Assembly: GCF_900100695.1 (NCBI RefSeq)
Contig: NZ_FNCF01000002.1
Location: forward strand, 310,001 to 374,000
Length of the DNA: 64,000 nucleotides
Direction of reading: 5' to 3'
DNA from: Klenkia brasiliensis
Lineage (GTDB): Bacteria > Actinomycetota > Actinomycetes > Mycobacteriales > Geodermatophilaceae
Shown in pieces: positions 41,976 to 51,197 of this stretch; within the stretch, counting starts at the first letter, position 1, and each line of letters starts with the position of its first letter. The translations under genes were made by a program, and so were the position numbers. The notes below the pieces were generated by a model. The model saw only the letters and a program-made list of their open reading frames with translations, had not been told where the DNA came from and did no database searches.

Positions 41976-41981
41976 CATGGT
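41976..41981 (+). promoter_or_regulatory. Leaderless-type -10 box (CATGGT) for the LacI gene
   Basis: CATGGT is six bases before GTG 41988 with no ribosome site. The first base departs from TANNNT, so this is the weakest member of the set. Confidence 0.4.
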
Positions 41982-41987
41982 GCGTCG

Positions 41988-43004
41988 GTGACCGCATCGC
42001 CCCGGAAGGCCCGGGTGACCGGGGCCGACGTCGCGAAGCTCGCCGGGGTCTCGGCGGCCACGGTCAGCTACGTCCTGAACGACAAGCCGGGGCAGACCAT
42101 CCCGGAGAGCACCCGGGCGCGGGTGCGCGAGGCCGCCGCCCAGCTGGGGTACCGCCCGAACGCGGCCGCCCGGTCGCTGCGGGTCGGGCGGTCGGACGTC
42201 GTGGTCGGCCTCATCCCGGACGTCGGCTACGGCGCCACCTTCCAGGGGCTCATGGCCGACCTGGCGGAGCAGCTCGCCCGCATGGGCCTGGCGCTGGTGC
42301 TGCACCCGGCACCGGCCGACGTCGGTCGGCTCCGGGACCTGCTCGTCACCATCAACCCGGTCGCCGTCGTCGGCCTGACCGCGGTGGCCGACGAGGTCGT
42401 GCAGATGCTGCAGGGTGCGGGGGTCCGGGTCGTCGTCGGCACCGCCCAGGCGCGGGGGTCGCGCCCGTGGGAGCTGCGGTTCGGGGGCGGGGAGTTCGGC
42501 GCCGCGCAGGCCGGGCACCTGCGTGCCCGCGGCCACGTGCGCATCGGTCTCGTCGCCTGGGCCCGGGAGTCCCCCTCGGCCACGGACCTGGGGCGGGCGG
42601 ACGCGCTGCTGGCCGTCATGCGCGACGCCGGGCAGGCCGACGTCCCCGTGCTCAAGCTCCCGCAGGACCCGGCGGCGGCCGAGCCGGCCCTGCGGGACTG
42701 GCTCCTCGCCGAGCCCGACGTCACCGCCGTCGCGACGATGAGCGACGACGTGGCCGCCCTGGTCGTGTCCACGGCCGACCGCATCGGGGTGGCCGTCCCC
42801 GGGCGGCTCGCGGTCATCGGCGCCTACGACTTCCCGGTCTGCACCCTTGTGCGGCCCACCTTGTCCACCGTGCGGACCGACACCGCAGCCCTGATCGCCC
42901 GGTTCGCCGAGATCATCCGCGACGCGGTGCACGACCCGACGTCGCCGCTGCCCCCCGGCATCCCGGTGACGACGGCGACGGTCGTCCCGCGCGAGAGCAC
43001 CTGA
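41988..43004 (+). CDS. LacI-family transcriptional regulator
   Basis: A 338-residue LacI/GalR regulator. The HTH is VTGADVAKLAGVSAATVSYVLNDKP with hinge RVREAAAQLGYRPNAAARSLRVGRSDVVVGLIPD. The sugar-binding domain contains GRADALLAVMRDAG, DDVAALVVSTADRIGVAVPGRLAVIGAYDF and the C-terminal TATVVPREST. LacI proteins usually repress a linked sugar operon, but no sugar gene lies next to it, so its targets are probably elsewhere. It is convergent with the TetR gene 17 bases away. Confidence 0.88.
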   Translation: MTASPRKARVTGADVAKLAGVSAATVSYVLNDKPGQTIPESTRARVREAAAQLGYRPNAAARSLRVGRSDVVVGLIPDVGYGATFQGLMADLAEQLARMGLALVLHPAPADVGRLRDLLVTINPVAVVGLTAVADEVVQMLQGAGVRVVVGTAQARGSRPWELRFGGGEFGAAQAGHLRARGHVRIGLVAWARESPSATDLGRADALLAVMRDAGQADVPVLKLPQDPAAAEPALRDWLLAEPDVTAVATMSDDVAALVVSTADRIGVAVPGRLAVIGAYDFPVCTLVRPTLSTVRTDTAALIARFAEIIRDAVHDPTSPLPPGIPVTTATVVPREST

Positions 43005-43021
43005 GCCCGGCGCCGTCCCGG

Positions 43022-43678
43022 TCAGGGCCGCAGCAGGGGGAGCAGGACGTCGTCCACGAGCAGCTCGACCTGGGCCGGGTCCTGCACCGAGCGCGTCGAC
43101 CAGCGCCGGACCCACAGCGCCTCCACCACGGTGAGCAGTGCCTCGACGCGCTCGGCCGGGGGCTCGGGGGTGCTGCCGGACCGGCACGCCGCGGCGACCC
43201 GGTCCCGCAGCGGGTTCAGCAGCACGTCCTCGGCCGCCTGCCGCAGTCGCTCGTCCCAGGCGGCGTGGTGGAGCGCGACGACCGCCGTGCACTCGTGCGG
43301 GCTCAGGGGGTGCGCCAGCTGCCCGAGGACGGCGAGCAGCTGCGTACGGGTGTCGCCGTCCGGGGCGGGGGCGGCGGCGAAGGGGTCGGTCGCGGTGACG
43401 GCGTCGACCATCAGGTCGGGGACGTGCGGCCAGCGCCGGTAGATCGTGGCCTTGCCGACGCCGCCGCGCACGGTGATGGCCTCCACGGTGACCGAGCACC
43501 CGTCGGAGGCGAGGACGTCCTGCGTCGCGGCGATGATGCGCCCGGTGGCCTGCGGGTCCCGGGGGCGCCCGGTGCGTCGCCGGCCCGTGGGTGCCGCGTC
43601 CCCGGGGGGCACCGGCTCGTCCGACCGGTGCGCCCGGGGAGCGTTGCCCAGGCCGAACATCGTCTGCTGCGTCGTCAC
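43022..43678 (-). CDS. TetR/AcrR-family transcriptional regulator
   Basis: A 218-residue TetR regulator with a long polar N terminus (about 40 residues). The HTH is RIIAATQDVLASDGCSVTVEAITVRGGVGKATIYRRWP. The rest is the TetR_C ligand domain ending VDDVLLPLLRP. It resembles the TetR at 47678-48346 in layout (both RRWP/VLRALWW-type) but with low identity. The palindrome at 43704-43723 lies just upstream and fits autoregulation. GTG 43676-43678 is the presumed start. Confidence 0.85.
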   Translation of the reverse strand: MTTQQTMFGLGNAPRAHRSDEPVPPGDAAPTGRRRTGRPRDPQATGRIIAATQDVLASDGCSVTVEAITVRGGVGKATIYRRWPHVPDLMVDAVTATDPFAAAPAPDGDTRTQLLAVLGQLAHPLSPHECTAVVALHHAAWDERLRQAAEDVLLNPLRDRVAAACRSGSTPEPPAERVEALLTVVEALWVRRWSTRSVQDPAQVELLVDDVLLPLLRP

Positions 43679-43703
43679 CGTGGCGCCTCTCGTCGGGTGG
43701 ACG

Positions 43704-43723
43704 CCACTTTAAGCATTAAGTGG
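43704..43723. promoter_or_regulatory. Operator-like palindrome upstream of the TetR gene
   Basis: ccactt-taagcatt-aagtgg is a near-perfect palindrome 25 bases upstream of the TetR start, in the only AT-rich patch of the region. It overlaps the stop codon of the EAL gene. It is probably the autoregulatory TetR site. Confidence 0.55.
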
Positions 43724-45086
43724 ACGTTTCGGACCGCAGGAGCGCCGTCCACTGATCGACGGGGACAGGCCGACCGGTCAGGAAGCCCTGCACCCGGTCG
43801 CACTCGAGGTCGCGCAGCAGCGCCAGGTCGTCCTCGGACTCGACGCCCTCGGCGACGACGACGAGGCCCAGGTCGTGGGCCAGCCGGGTGCTGTGCCGGA
43901 CGACGGCGGTGGCCGCCCGGTCCGCCGCCAGGCCCGCCACGATGGACCGGTCGAACTTCACCACGTCGATCGGCAGCCGGTGCAGCCACGCCAGCGAGCT
44001 GTAGCCGGTCCCGAAGTCGTCGATGGCCACCGTGCAGCCCTGCTCGCGGAGCGCCTGCAGGGTGGCCGCCGCGCGCACCGGGTCGGCCATCAGGGTGCCC
44101 TCGACGACCTCGAGGGTCAGGGCCGCCGCGGGCAACCCGTACCGCTCCAGGGCGCGGGCGACCTCGTCGGGGAACCCCGGGTGGTCCAGGTCCTCGGCCT
44201 CCAGGTTCACCGACACCGGCCGGGGGTGCTGCGGCCACCAGGTGGCCGCCGCGGCCAGGGCCAGGTCGAGGATGCGGGCGCCCAGGGCCCGGTGCAGGTG
44301 GGCGACGGCGGCGATCCGCAGGATCGTGCCCGGCCCGAGGGTGCCCCGCGCGGGGTGGTGCCAGCGCACCAGCGCCTCGCAGCTGTGGACCGCGGTCCCG
44401 GGCGCCGACGGCAGGAGCTCCAGCTGGGGCTGGAAGTGCAGGGCCAGCTCGGTGCCCCCGGGGGCCAGCGCGGTGTGCAGGTCGGCCACCCCCTGCAGCA
44501 GCTGCTCGGGCGGCACGGCCCGGCAGTCCGACCAGCTGTGCACGGCCAGCCCGCCGGGGTGGCGCTGCGCCAGGGCCAGGGCGACGTCGGCGCAGCGCAG
44601 CAGGTCCTCGACGACGGCGTCGGTCGGGCCGTCGGCCTCGGCCGGCGTGACCGGGTGGTCGAGCACCACCCCCACGTTGGCCCGCAGGTGCAGACGGCGG
44701 TCGCCGACGACGACCGGCCGGCTGACCTGGTGCTGGATCTGCTCGGCCAGCTGGTGGGCCGCCGACGGACCGGCCGCCGGCACGAGCACGGCGAAGTCGT
44801 CGCCGTGCAGGCGCAGGGCCACCCCCGCCTCGCCGACCAGGTTGCGCAGGGTGCCCGCCACCGAGACCAGCACGTCGTCCCCGGTGCGCTGACCGGCCTC
44901 GGCGTTGACCCGCCGGAAGTCGTCGATGTCGACGCACAGCAGGGTCACCGGCGCGGTGGCGCGGCGCAGGTGGGCGACCAGCGCCGAGCGCGCGGGCAGG
45001 CCGGTGAGCGGGTCGAGCCCGGCGCGGGGGGCCGGGACCCCGCGCCGTCCGCGCAGCCGGCCGACCGCCGGCACCGGGAGCCTCAC
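43716..45086 (-). CDS. Degenerate GGDEF - intact EAL protein
   Basis: A soluble 456-residue protein. The GGDEF domain (about residues 20-180) starts GLDPLTGLPARSALVAHL but its active-site motif is RLHGDDFAVL, so cyclase activity is unlikely. The EAL domain (from about 215) keeps CEALVRW, VSVNLEAED, LEVVEGT, AIDDFGTGYSSL, VVKFDRSIV, VVAEGVESEDDL and VQGFLTGRP, the metal and catalytic set, so c-di-GMP phosphodiesterase activity is likely, perhaps tuned by GTP on the dead GGDEF. GTG 45084-45086 overlaps the stop of the 210-residue gene. It ends an operon with that gene and the chemoreceptor. Confidence 0.88.
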   Translation of the reverse strand: MRLPVPAVGRLRGRRGVPAPRAGLDPLTGLPARSALVAHLRRATAPVTLLCVDIDDFRRVNAEAGQRTGDDVLVSVAGTLRNLVGEAGVALRLHGDDFAVLVPAAGPSAAHQLAEQIQHQVSRPVVVGDRRLHLRANVGVVLDHPVTPAEADGPTDAVVEDLLRCADVALALAQRHPGGLAVHSWSDCRAVPPEQLLQGVADLHTALAPGGTELALHFQPQLELLPSAPGTAVHSCEALVRWHHPARGTLGPGTILRIAAVAHLHRALGARILDLALAAAATWWPQHPRPVSVNLEAEDLDHPGFPDEVARALERYGLPAAALTLEVVEGTLMADPVRAAATLQALREQGCTVAIDDFGTGYSSLAWLHRLPIDVVKFDRSIVAGLAADRAATAVVRHSTRLAHDLGLVVVAEGVESEDDLALLRDLECDRVQGFLTGRPVPVDQWTALLRSETST

Positions 45087-45715
45087 CGGCGTGCTCCCCG
45101 GGGTGCCTGCAGGAGGGCGAGGGACCCGGTGCTCAGCAGGTCGCCCACGACCGCCCCCTGCAGCGCACCCGAGAGCACGCTCCACGTGCCGGCCAGCACC
45201 TCCCGCCGTCCCAGCCCGGCGGAGCGGAACGCCAGGACGCCGAGGAGCTGGGCACCCGCCGAGCTGCGCAGCCGGCCGCTGAGCGACGCAGCCCAGCACG
45301 CCTCGTGCAGCGCCGCGGTCCAGGCCGAGGGGTCCTGCGGCACACGGGCGGACCGGGTGCCGGGGTCGGTGACCGAGCCCAGCACCTGCAGCACGGCCGC
45401 CCGGTTCGGGCCCAGGGCCGTCGTCCGGGCGTCCGCGCAGCACGAGGCGCGGCCGGCGCCGGCGTCGTCCGTGCCGTCCGTGCCGTGGTCGGGGTCGTCG
45501 GCGGCCGCCCACGCGGACATCGCTGCGTCCGACAGCACGTCGGCGGCCAGCTGCGGCAGGTCACCGGGCTCGGCGCGGGTGCGCGCGGCCAGCTGCAGCA
45601 GGGTCGTGGTGTCGGCGGCCAGGCCGGCCAGCAGCGACCGCGCGACGGCCGGGCCGTCCGGTCGGAGCGCCAGCTCCAGGCCGAGGACGGCGGTGCTCAG
45701 GAGGGTGCGGGTCAC
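45083..45715 (-). CDS. Uncharacterised signalling-linked protein, family X (210 aa)
   Basis: A 210-residue soluble protein, helical and Ala/Leu-rich, with no recognised domain. From about residue 55 to the end it aligns with the 286-residue protein at 54323-55183: LAADVLSDAAMSAWAA/LAADLLAEAVVGAWTA, LGPNRAAVLQVLGSV/LGPNAVRVVALLDGL, and WTAALHEACWAASLSGRLRSSAGAQLLGVLAFRSAGLG against WATAMQEAAWAAWLSGRERPAVAAQMLAVIALADRGIG. Both are in this c-di-GMP/chemotaxis block. It lies between the chemoreceptor and the EAL gene and is coupled to both by overlaps, so it may be a regulatory partner. Function unknown. Confidence 0.75.
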   Translation of the reverse strand: MTRTLLSTAVLGLELALRPDGPAVARSLLAGLAADTTTLLQLAARTRAEPGDLPQLAADVLSDAAMSAWAAADDPDHGTDGTDDAGAGRASCCADARTTALGPNRAAVLQVLGSVTDPGTRSARVPQDPSAWTAALHEACWAASLSGRLRSSAGAQLLGVLAFRSAGLGRREVLAGTWSVLSGALQGAVVGDLLSTGSLALLQAPRGARR

Positions 45716-45750
45716 GACGTCTCCGTCCGGGCCGGCGCGGTGGCGGTCAT
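45712..45750 (-). other. 12-codon coupling mini-ORF between chemoreceptor and family X gene
   Basis: The chemoreceptor TAA overlaps an ATG (TAATG at 45748-45752) that opens a 12-residue frame, [12 protein letters not shown], whose TGA overlaps the GTG of the 210-residue gene (GTGA). It could carry terminating ribosomes across the 37-base gap. A GGAG-like site inside it (cggagacg) may be the ribosome site of the next gene instead. Confidence 0.35.
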
Positions 45751-47378
45751 TAGGTGAAGCCGGCGACGCTGGTGCGCAGCTGGCCGGCCATCCGCGCGAG
45801 CTCGTCGACGGCGGTGCGGGTCTGGCCCAGGGCCTGCGAGGTGGAGTCGGCGGCCGCGGAGACCCCGGTGATGTTGTGCGCGATCTCGGTCGAGCCGGAC
45901 GCCGCCTCGGTCACCGAGCGGGACATCTCCGCCGTGGTGGCCGTCTGCTCCTCCACGGCCGAGGCGATGGTCAGCTGGTAGCTGTTGATCTCCTCGATGA
46001 CGGAGCTGATCCGTCCGATCGCCGCGACCGCGCCGTCGCTGTCGGCCTGGATGGTCTGCACCCGGCGGGCGATGTCCTCGGTGGCCCGGGCGGTCTCCTG
46101 CGCCAGCTCCTTGACCTCGTTGGCCACGACGGCGAAGCCCTTGCCGGCCTCCCCGGCACGGGCGGCCTCGATGGTGGCGTTGAGGGCCAGCAGGTTGGTC
46201 TGCTCCGCGATCGAGGTGATCACCTTGACGACGTCGCCGATCTCCCGCGAGGAGACGCCGAGCTGGGTGATGGTCACGTTGGTGGCCTGCGCCTGGGCGA
46301 CGGCGTCGGCGGCGACCCGGGCGGCACCGTTGGCGTTCTGGGCGATCTCGCGGATGGAGGCGCTCATCTCCTCGGCGCCCGCGGCGACCGTGGCGACCGA
46401 GCGGGAGACCTCGTCGGCGGCGGTGGAGACGACGGTGGACTGCGCGCTGGTCTCCTCGGCCGACGCCGAGATCTGCGAGGCCGACGCGGACAGCTCCTCG
46501 CTGGAGGAGGCCACGGCGTCGGCTGCGCCGACCACGGAGGTCATCACGGTGCGCAGCGAGGCCACCGCACCGTCCAGCGCGGCCCCCATCTGCCCGAGCT
46601 CGTCCCGGGTGCGCAGCCCCACCGTCGTGGTCAGGTCCCCGGCGGCCAGGGCCTCGGCGGCCGTCCGCACCCGGCGTAGCCCGCGGGTGAGGCCGTTGGC
46701 CACCGCCAGACCGACGGCGACCGCGACGACCACCCCGACCCCGAGCACCAGCAGCGAGGTGAGCCGGGCCGAGGAGGCCTGGGCGGCGGCGTCGTCGGCG
46801 GCGGCCGCCGCCTCGTCGGCCTCGCCGGCCGACAGGTCGTCGATGATGCCCATCGCCTGGGTCAGCAGGGTCTGGGTCCCGTTCGCGGCCACCCAGCCGG
46901 GCACGTCGCCGGCCTCGGCCAGGGGCTGCAGCGTGGTGTCCTGGAACTGCTCCCACTGGTCCACCAGGCCGGAGATCCGGCCGACCTCGTCGGCGGCGGC
47001 CCCGTTGCCGTTGGCCTGGTAGGCGGCGATGTCGGTGCGGAAGGTCCGCAGGTCCGCGGTGACCGCGTCCAGCGCGGTCTGGGTGTCGGTGCCGGACGCG
47101 GCGAGGATGGCGTTGCGGGCGTCGATGCGGGTCTCGCGGAGGTCCGCGGCCGCCGTCGCCAGGAGCTGCGTCGACCGCAGGTTGGAGGAGTAGATGTCCT
47201 GGCTGGTCCGCGCGGTGTCGGCGAGGGCGAGCAGTCCGGTGACGCCGACGGTGCCGGCGACGAGGGCGCCCACGCCGACCGTGGTGAGGACCTTCGTCGC
47301 GACGCCGCGGTCGCCCCACCAGCGACCTCGGGTCGTGGTGGTGGTCGCGGCGGCGTGCTGGGGCGCGGGTGCGGACAT
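45750..47378 (-). CDS. Methyl-accepting chemotaxis protein
   Basis: A 542-residue chemoreceptor. TM1 lies near residues 28-52 and TM2 near 205-228; between is a four-helix-bundle sensor of about 150 residues. A HAMP domain ([27 protein letters not shown]) leads to the signalling domain with the hairpin tip [38 protein letters not shown]. No C-terminal CheR-tethering pentapeptide is visible. It senses an external ligand and controls CheA. It starts at ATG 47376-47378; a weak TCAA-N15 promoter-like motif is 61-87 bases upstream. It is first in an operon with family X and the EAL protein. Confidence 0.92.
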   Translation of the reverse strand: MSAPAPQHAAATTTTTRGRWWGDRGVATKVLTTVGVGALVAGTVGVTGLLALADTARTSQDIYSSNLRSTQLLATAAADLRETRIDARNAILAASGTDTQTALDAVTADLRTFRTDIAAYQANGNGAAADEVGRISGLVDQWEQFQDTTLQPLAEAGDVPGWVAANGTQTLLTQAMGIIDDLSAGEADEAAAAADDAAAQASSARLTSLLVLGVGVVVAVAVGLAVANGLTRGLRRVRTAAEALAAGDLTTTVGLRTRDELGQMGAALDGAVASLRTVMTSVVGAADAVASSSEELSASASQISASAEETSAQSTVVSTAADEVSRSVATVAAGAEEMSASIREIAQNANGAARVAADAVAQAQATNVTITQLGVSSREIGDVVKVITSIAEQTNLLALNATIEAARAGEAGKGFAVVANEVKELAQETARATEDIARRVQTIQADSDGAVAAIGRISSVIEEINSYQLTIASAVEEQTATTAEMSRSVTEAASGSTEIAHNITGVSAAADSTSQALGQTRTAVDELARMAGQLRTSVAGFT

Positions 47379-47677
47379 GGCGGTACTCCCTCTCGCGGTC
47401 CACGACGGTCGGCGGGTGCCGGTGGTGGCCGGGGGAGAGGTCGGACGGTCCGCTGAATCGTTTGAGCCGAGCGCCGAGAACGCGCGGCGGAAACGCGCAG
47501 AAGCGGAACCGGGGGCCTCCGGACGGCGCCCCGGGCCGCGGGCCGGGCGCGGGCCGAGGTCCCTCGCGGGGCGCTGACCTGCGCCGACGTCGCCGCCAGC
47601 GCAGTGCGGTCCCGCCCGGGGGACGGCACGCGGGTCGCCATGTCGATCCGCGTGCGGACGATGACCGCGGGGGCCGG
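47379..47677. promoter_or_regulatory. Chemoreceptor upstream region with a weak motility-sigma-like promoter
   Basis: A gene-free 299-base interval. On the minus strand TCAA (complement of 47462-47465) is followed by 15 bases and GTCCGACC (47439-47446), a partial match to the TCAA-N15-GCCGATC promoters found at 53854-53879 and 54212-54237. The remaining DNA is GC-rich without clear structure. Confidence 0.35.
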
Positions 47678-48346
47678 TCAGTCCTGCTGCGGCGCGCGGA
47701 GCACGGGCAGGAGCGCCCGCTCGACGACCGTCAGGACCTCCGGGCCGGTCAGCGGGGCCCGCTCCTCGACGAACCGGGACCACCACAGCGCCCGCAGCAC
47801 CTTGTCCACCCAGGCCTCCCGCCCGGCGGGCACCGCCCGGCCGCGGGCGCGCTCCGCGGCGACGGCGCGGGTCACGGCGGCGGTCAGGGGCCGGCGGACC
47901 ACCTCGTCGAGGGCGGTCTGCACGGCCAGGCTGGTGCGGGCCTCGCCGACCAGGGCGGCCGCGGCGCGCTCCTCCCGGTCGAGCTCCCTGGTCCACGGGT
48001 GCATCAGCGTGGCGAGGTCGCCGACGAGGGAGCCGGTGGTCGGTGCGGTCGGCACCAGCGTGCAGCTGCGCAGGGCGTCGGCGGCGAGGTGGTGCATGTC
48101 CGGCCAGCGGCGGTAGACCGCCGCCCGCCCGGCGCCCGCCCGGGAGGCCACCCGTTCCACCGTCAGCAGCGACATGCCGCCCTCGGCGAGGACGTCGACC
48201 GCCCCGTCCAGCAGCCGCTCCGTCAGCTCCTCGTCGCGGGGCCGTCCGCTGCGCCCGAGCACGCCACGGGGGGTCCGCCGGGGGCCCCGGCCCCCGGCCA
48301 CCGGTGCTCCCGCGCTGCACCGCGGGTCCACGGGAGGGGAGGTCAT
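47678..48346 (-). CDS. TetR/AcrR-family transcriptional regulator
   Basis: A 222-residue TetR regulator. The HTH is [50 protein letters not shown]. The C-terminal domain includes [43 protein letters not shown] 48344-48346 is chosen because GGAGGAG lies about nine bases upstream; the frame could extend six codons to GTG. It lies between the two signalling operons on the same strand and may control neither, since its own operator is not obvious. Confidence 0.85.
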   Translation of the reverse strand: MTSPPVDPRCSAGAPVAGGRGPRRTPRGVLGRSGRPRDEELTERLLDGAVDVLAEGGMSLLTVERVASRAGAGRAAVYRRWPDMHHLAADALRSCTLVPTAPTTGSLVGDLATLMHPWTRELDREERAAAALVGEARTSLAVQTALDEVVRRPLTAAVTRAVAAERARGRAVPAGREAWVDKVLRALWWSRFVEERAPLTGPEVLTVVERALLPVLRAPQQD

Positions 48347-48497
48347 GGTCACGCTCCTCCGCACCGGCGCACGACAGCGGGCGCCGGTGGTCAGGCCGGG
48401 CGACGCCCGTTGGTCGACGCCGCACCGGTCCGGTGGACGGCATCGTAGAGCGCGAGGACCCCGGCATCGACCTCCGCCGGGCCGGGGGGCGGCGACG

Positions 48498-51197
48498 TCA
48501 GACCGAGGAGGCCGCGCTCCCGGCTGCTCGGCGGTCCGGCCGGCGCGGGGCCGGGACGGTCGCCGGGGCCAGCAGGACGCGCCCCGCCTCGTCGGCCGGC
48601 AGGGGACGGCCGGTCCACCAGCCCTGGGCGTGGTCGCACCGCTCGTCCTGCAGGCGGGCCCACTGCCCGACGTCCTCCACGCCCTCGGCGACGACGGTGA
48701 GGCCGAAGGTGTGCGCGGCCTTGATCATGAGGGCGACGAGCTGGTCGTGGCCGGGCTCGGTCGAGCCGACGAAGCTGCGGTCGATCTTCAGGGTGTCCAC
48801 CGGCAGGTTCCGCAGCTGGCCGATCGAGGTGTACCCGGTGCCGAAGTCGTCGATGGCGACCGAGACGCCCAGGGCCCGCAGGGCCGCCAGGTGCTCGGCG
48901 GCGACGGGGTCGTCGACCAGCACGGTCTCGGTCACCTCGAGCACCAGCAGGTGGGCGGGCAGCCCCGCGTCGGCCAGGGCGCGGGCGACGTCGTCGACGA
49001 CGCGGCGGTCGGTCAGGTGCCGGCCGGACAGGTTGACCGCCATCGTCACCCCGTCCGCGGCACCCGCGGCCCGCCACGCGGCCAGCTGCCGGGTGGCCTC
49101 GCCGAGGACCCAGCGGTCCAGGTCGCAGACCAGCCGGCTCGCCTCGGCGACGGGGACGAAGGAGTCCGGCGGCACCATCCCGTGGCCGGGGCGGTCCCAG
49201 CGCACCAGCGCCTCGAACCCGGCGACCTCGGCCGACTCGACGTGCACGACCGGCTGGTAGTGCACCCGGAACTCCCCGGCCGCCAGCCCTGCCGCGATCG
49301 CGCGCTCGAGCTCGGCGTGGGCGCCCAGCTGGGCCCGCAGCGCGTCGTCGAAGACCTCCGCGCGGCCGCGGCCGTGGGCCTTGGCCCGGTGGACGGCCGT
49401 GTCGGCCTCGGCCAGCAGGGCGGCGGCGTCCACGGCGGCGTCCCGGCTGACCGCGACGCCGATGCTGACGCCCACGGCGACGCGGTGGCCCTGGGCGGTG
49501 ATCGGCCGTGCGACGGTGGCGATGAGGCGCTCGGCGAGCTCGACCAGGTCGGCCTCGGCCTCGACCGGCTCCACCAGGACGACGAACTCATCCCCGCCGA
49601 GCCGGCAGACGACGTCCCCGCCGCGCAGCTGACCGCGCAGCCGGCGGGCGACCTCGCGCAGGACGTCGTCCCCGCAGTCGTGGCCGCAGGAGTCGTTGAC
49701 GGCCTTGAAGCCGTCCAGGTCGCAGAACAGCAGCCCGACCATGGCCCCCGACCTGCGCCCGCGGTTCAGCGCGGCCGCGGTCAGCGCCAGGGCCTGGGCG
49801 CGGTTGGGCAGGTCGGTGAGCGGGTCGTGGGCGGCCTGGTGGGCCAGTGCCGACTGCAGCTCCTCGCGGTGGCGGACCGAGGCCACGATCTGCTGCACCG
49901 AGGCGTGCACGACCGCGCCCAGCGGTCCGGGCAGCGGCTCGGCCAGCAGCACGTTGGTCAGGTCGCCCTCGGCGACGGCGCGGGCCTGGTCCTGGATGCG
50001 CCGCAGGCTGCCGACCGCCGTCCCCAGGGCCGCACCGACGGTGCGCACCTCGCGGGGGCCGCGGGTGCCCACCTCGACGAGCTCGCCGTGGCTGACCTCG
50101 GCGGCCCGGGCGGCCAGCTGACCCAGCGACCGGCCGATGGTGCGGGCGAGCAGCGCCGCGCTCAGCGCGGCGAGCGCGACCAGCACCCCGGCCCACACCA
50201 GGGTGGCGGTGGAGCGGTCGGTGGCGGCGTCGGCGTCCTGCTCGGCCAGGGCCAGGGCGCGCTGGAACGCCGTGCTGGACAGGGCCGCGGTGTCGGTGTC
50301 GCGGGTCTCGCGCTGCACCACCAGCGACACGACCTGGAGCACGGTGGGGACAGCGCCCGGCGGGGTGGCCGCCGGGTCCAGCGCCCGGTCGAGGCCCTGC
50401 ACGGCCGGGGTGGCGGTGAACTCCCGCCACTGCGCCGTGGTGGTGGGGTCGGAGAGCCCGTCGAGCTGGGCGCGGGCGTCGGTGTAGGCCATCCAGCCGG
50501 TCTCCCAGCCCAGCCGCGACCCGATCAGCGAGCCGGCCTGCTGGTCGATCATCGAGCCCAGGTACAGCGGCATCTGCCGGGACGCGGCCTGGGCGTAGCC
50601 GGCCACGAGCTGGGCGTCGGCGATCGCGGCACGGGTGCCGGCCGGGGTGCCGCCGGCGCCGGCCTCGGCGGCGGTGCGGCGCTCGGCGGCCATCAGCCGG
50701 TCCGACAGCGACACGTAGTCCAGGTAGAGCTGGTGCAGGCCCTGGGTGCTGACCTCCGCGGTGCGCCGCACGTCGGCCAGGTCGGTGCGCACGTCGGCGG
50801 CCAGGTCGGGGCGGCGGTCGGCGAGCGCGTCCAGGGCGGCGTCGGTGGCGGCCCGGTAGCTGGTCTGCAGGCCGGCGACGAGGGGGCGCTGCGCGGCGAC
50901 CTGGGGGAGGGGCAGGCCGATGGCCTCGATGGTGGCCGGGCTGTCCATGGCCCACAGCAGCAGTGCCCAGACGGCCTCGTTCTCCGTGGTCCGCCGGGCC
51001 TCGTCGACCAGCGCGGTCACCTGCACGGCGTCCTCGGCCTGCAGCGCGCCGCGCGCCTCGGTGCGGCGGGTGTCGACGATGATCGAGCTGAGCACGACGA
51101 CGCCCGCGAGGGGCACGCCGACCAGGGCGGTCAGGTAGGCCCACAGCGGGACGCCGCGCCGGGTCCGGCGGGGCCGCCGGCGGCCGGTGCCGGTCAC
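48498..51197 (-). CDS. Membrane GGDEF-EAL protein with long periplasmic sensor and HAMP
   Basis: A protein of 899 residues. TM1 is near residues 15-37; a roughly 290-residue extracytoplasmic helical sensor follows (nitrate/nitrite-sensing-like, with the VVQRETRDTDTAALSS region), then TM2 and a HAMP. The GGDEF domain begins DPLTDLPNRAQALALTAAAL with an intact RLGGDEFVVL near residue 530. The EAL domain has GFEALVRW near 661, VNLSGRHL, LEVTETVL, AIDDFGTGYTSIG, LKIDRSFV and VVAEGVEDV. Both activities are plausible. GTG 51195-51197 overlaps the stop of the next upstream gene (GTGA), and the pair runs from one TCAA-N15-GCCGATC promoter. Confidence 0.9.
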   Translation of the reverse strand: MTGTGRRRPRRTRRGVPLWAYLTALVGVPLAGVVVLSSIIVDTRRTEARGALQAEDAVQVTALVDEARRTTENEAVWALLLWAMDSPATIEAIGLPLPQVAAQRPLVAGLQTSYRAATDAALDALADRRPDLAADVRTDLADVRRTAEVSTQGLHQLYLDYVSLSDRLMAAERRTAAEAGAGGTPAGTRAAIADAQLVAGYAQAASRQMPLYLGSMIDQQAGSLIGSRLGWETGWMAYTDARAQLDGLSDPTTTAQWREFTATPAVQGLDRALDPAATPPGAVPTVLQVVSLVVQRETRDTDTAALSSTAFQRALALAEQDADAATDRSTATLVWAGVLVALAALSAALLARTIGRSLGQLAARAAEVSHGELVEVGTRGPREVRTVGAALGTAVGSLRRIQDQARAVAEGDLTNVLLAEPLPGPLGAVVHASVQQIVASVRHREELQSALAHQAAHDPLTDLPNRAQALALTAAALNRGRRSGAMVGLLFCDLDGFKAVNDSCGHDCGDDVLREVARRLRGQLRGGDVVCRLGGDEFVVLVEPVEAEADLVELAERLIATVARPITAQGHRVAVGVSIGVAVSRDAAVDAAALLAEADTAVHRAKAHGRGRAEVFDDALRAQLGAHAELERAIAAGLAAGEFRVHYQPVVHVESAEVAGFEALVRWDRPGHGMVPPDSFVPVAEASRLVCDLDRWVLGEATRQLAAWRAAGAADGVTMAVNLSGRHLTDRRVVDDVARALADAGLPAHLLVLEVTETVLVDDPVAAEHLAALRALGVSVAIDDFGTGYTSIGQLRNLPVDTLKIDRSFVGSTEPGHDQLVALMIKAAHTFGLTVVAEGVEDVGQWARLQDERCDHAQGWWTGRPLPADEAGRVLLAPATVPAPRRPDRRAAGSAASSV

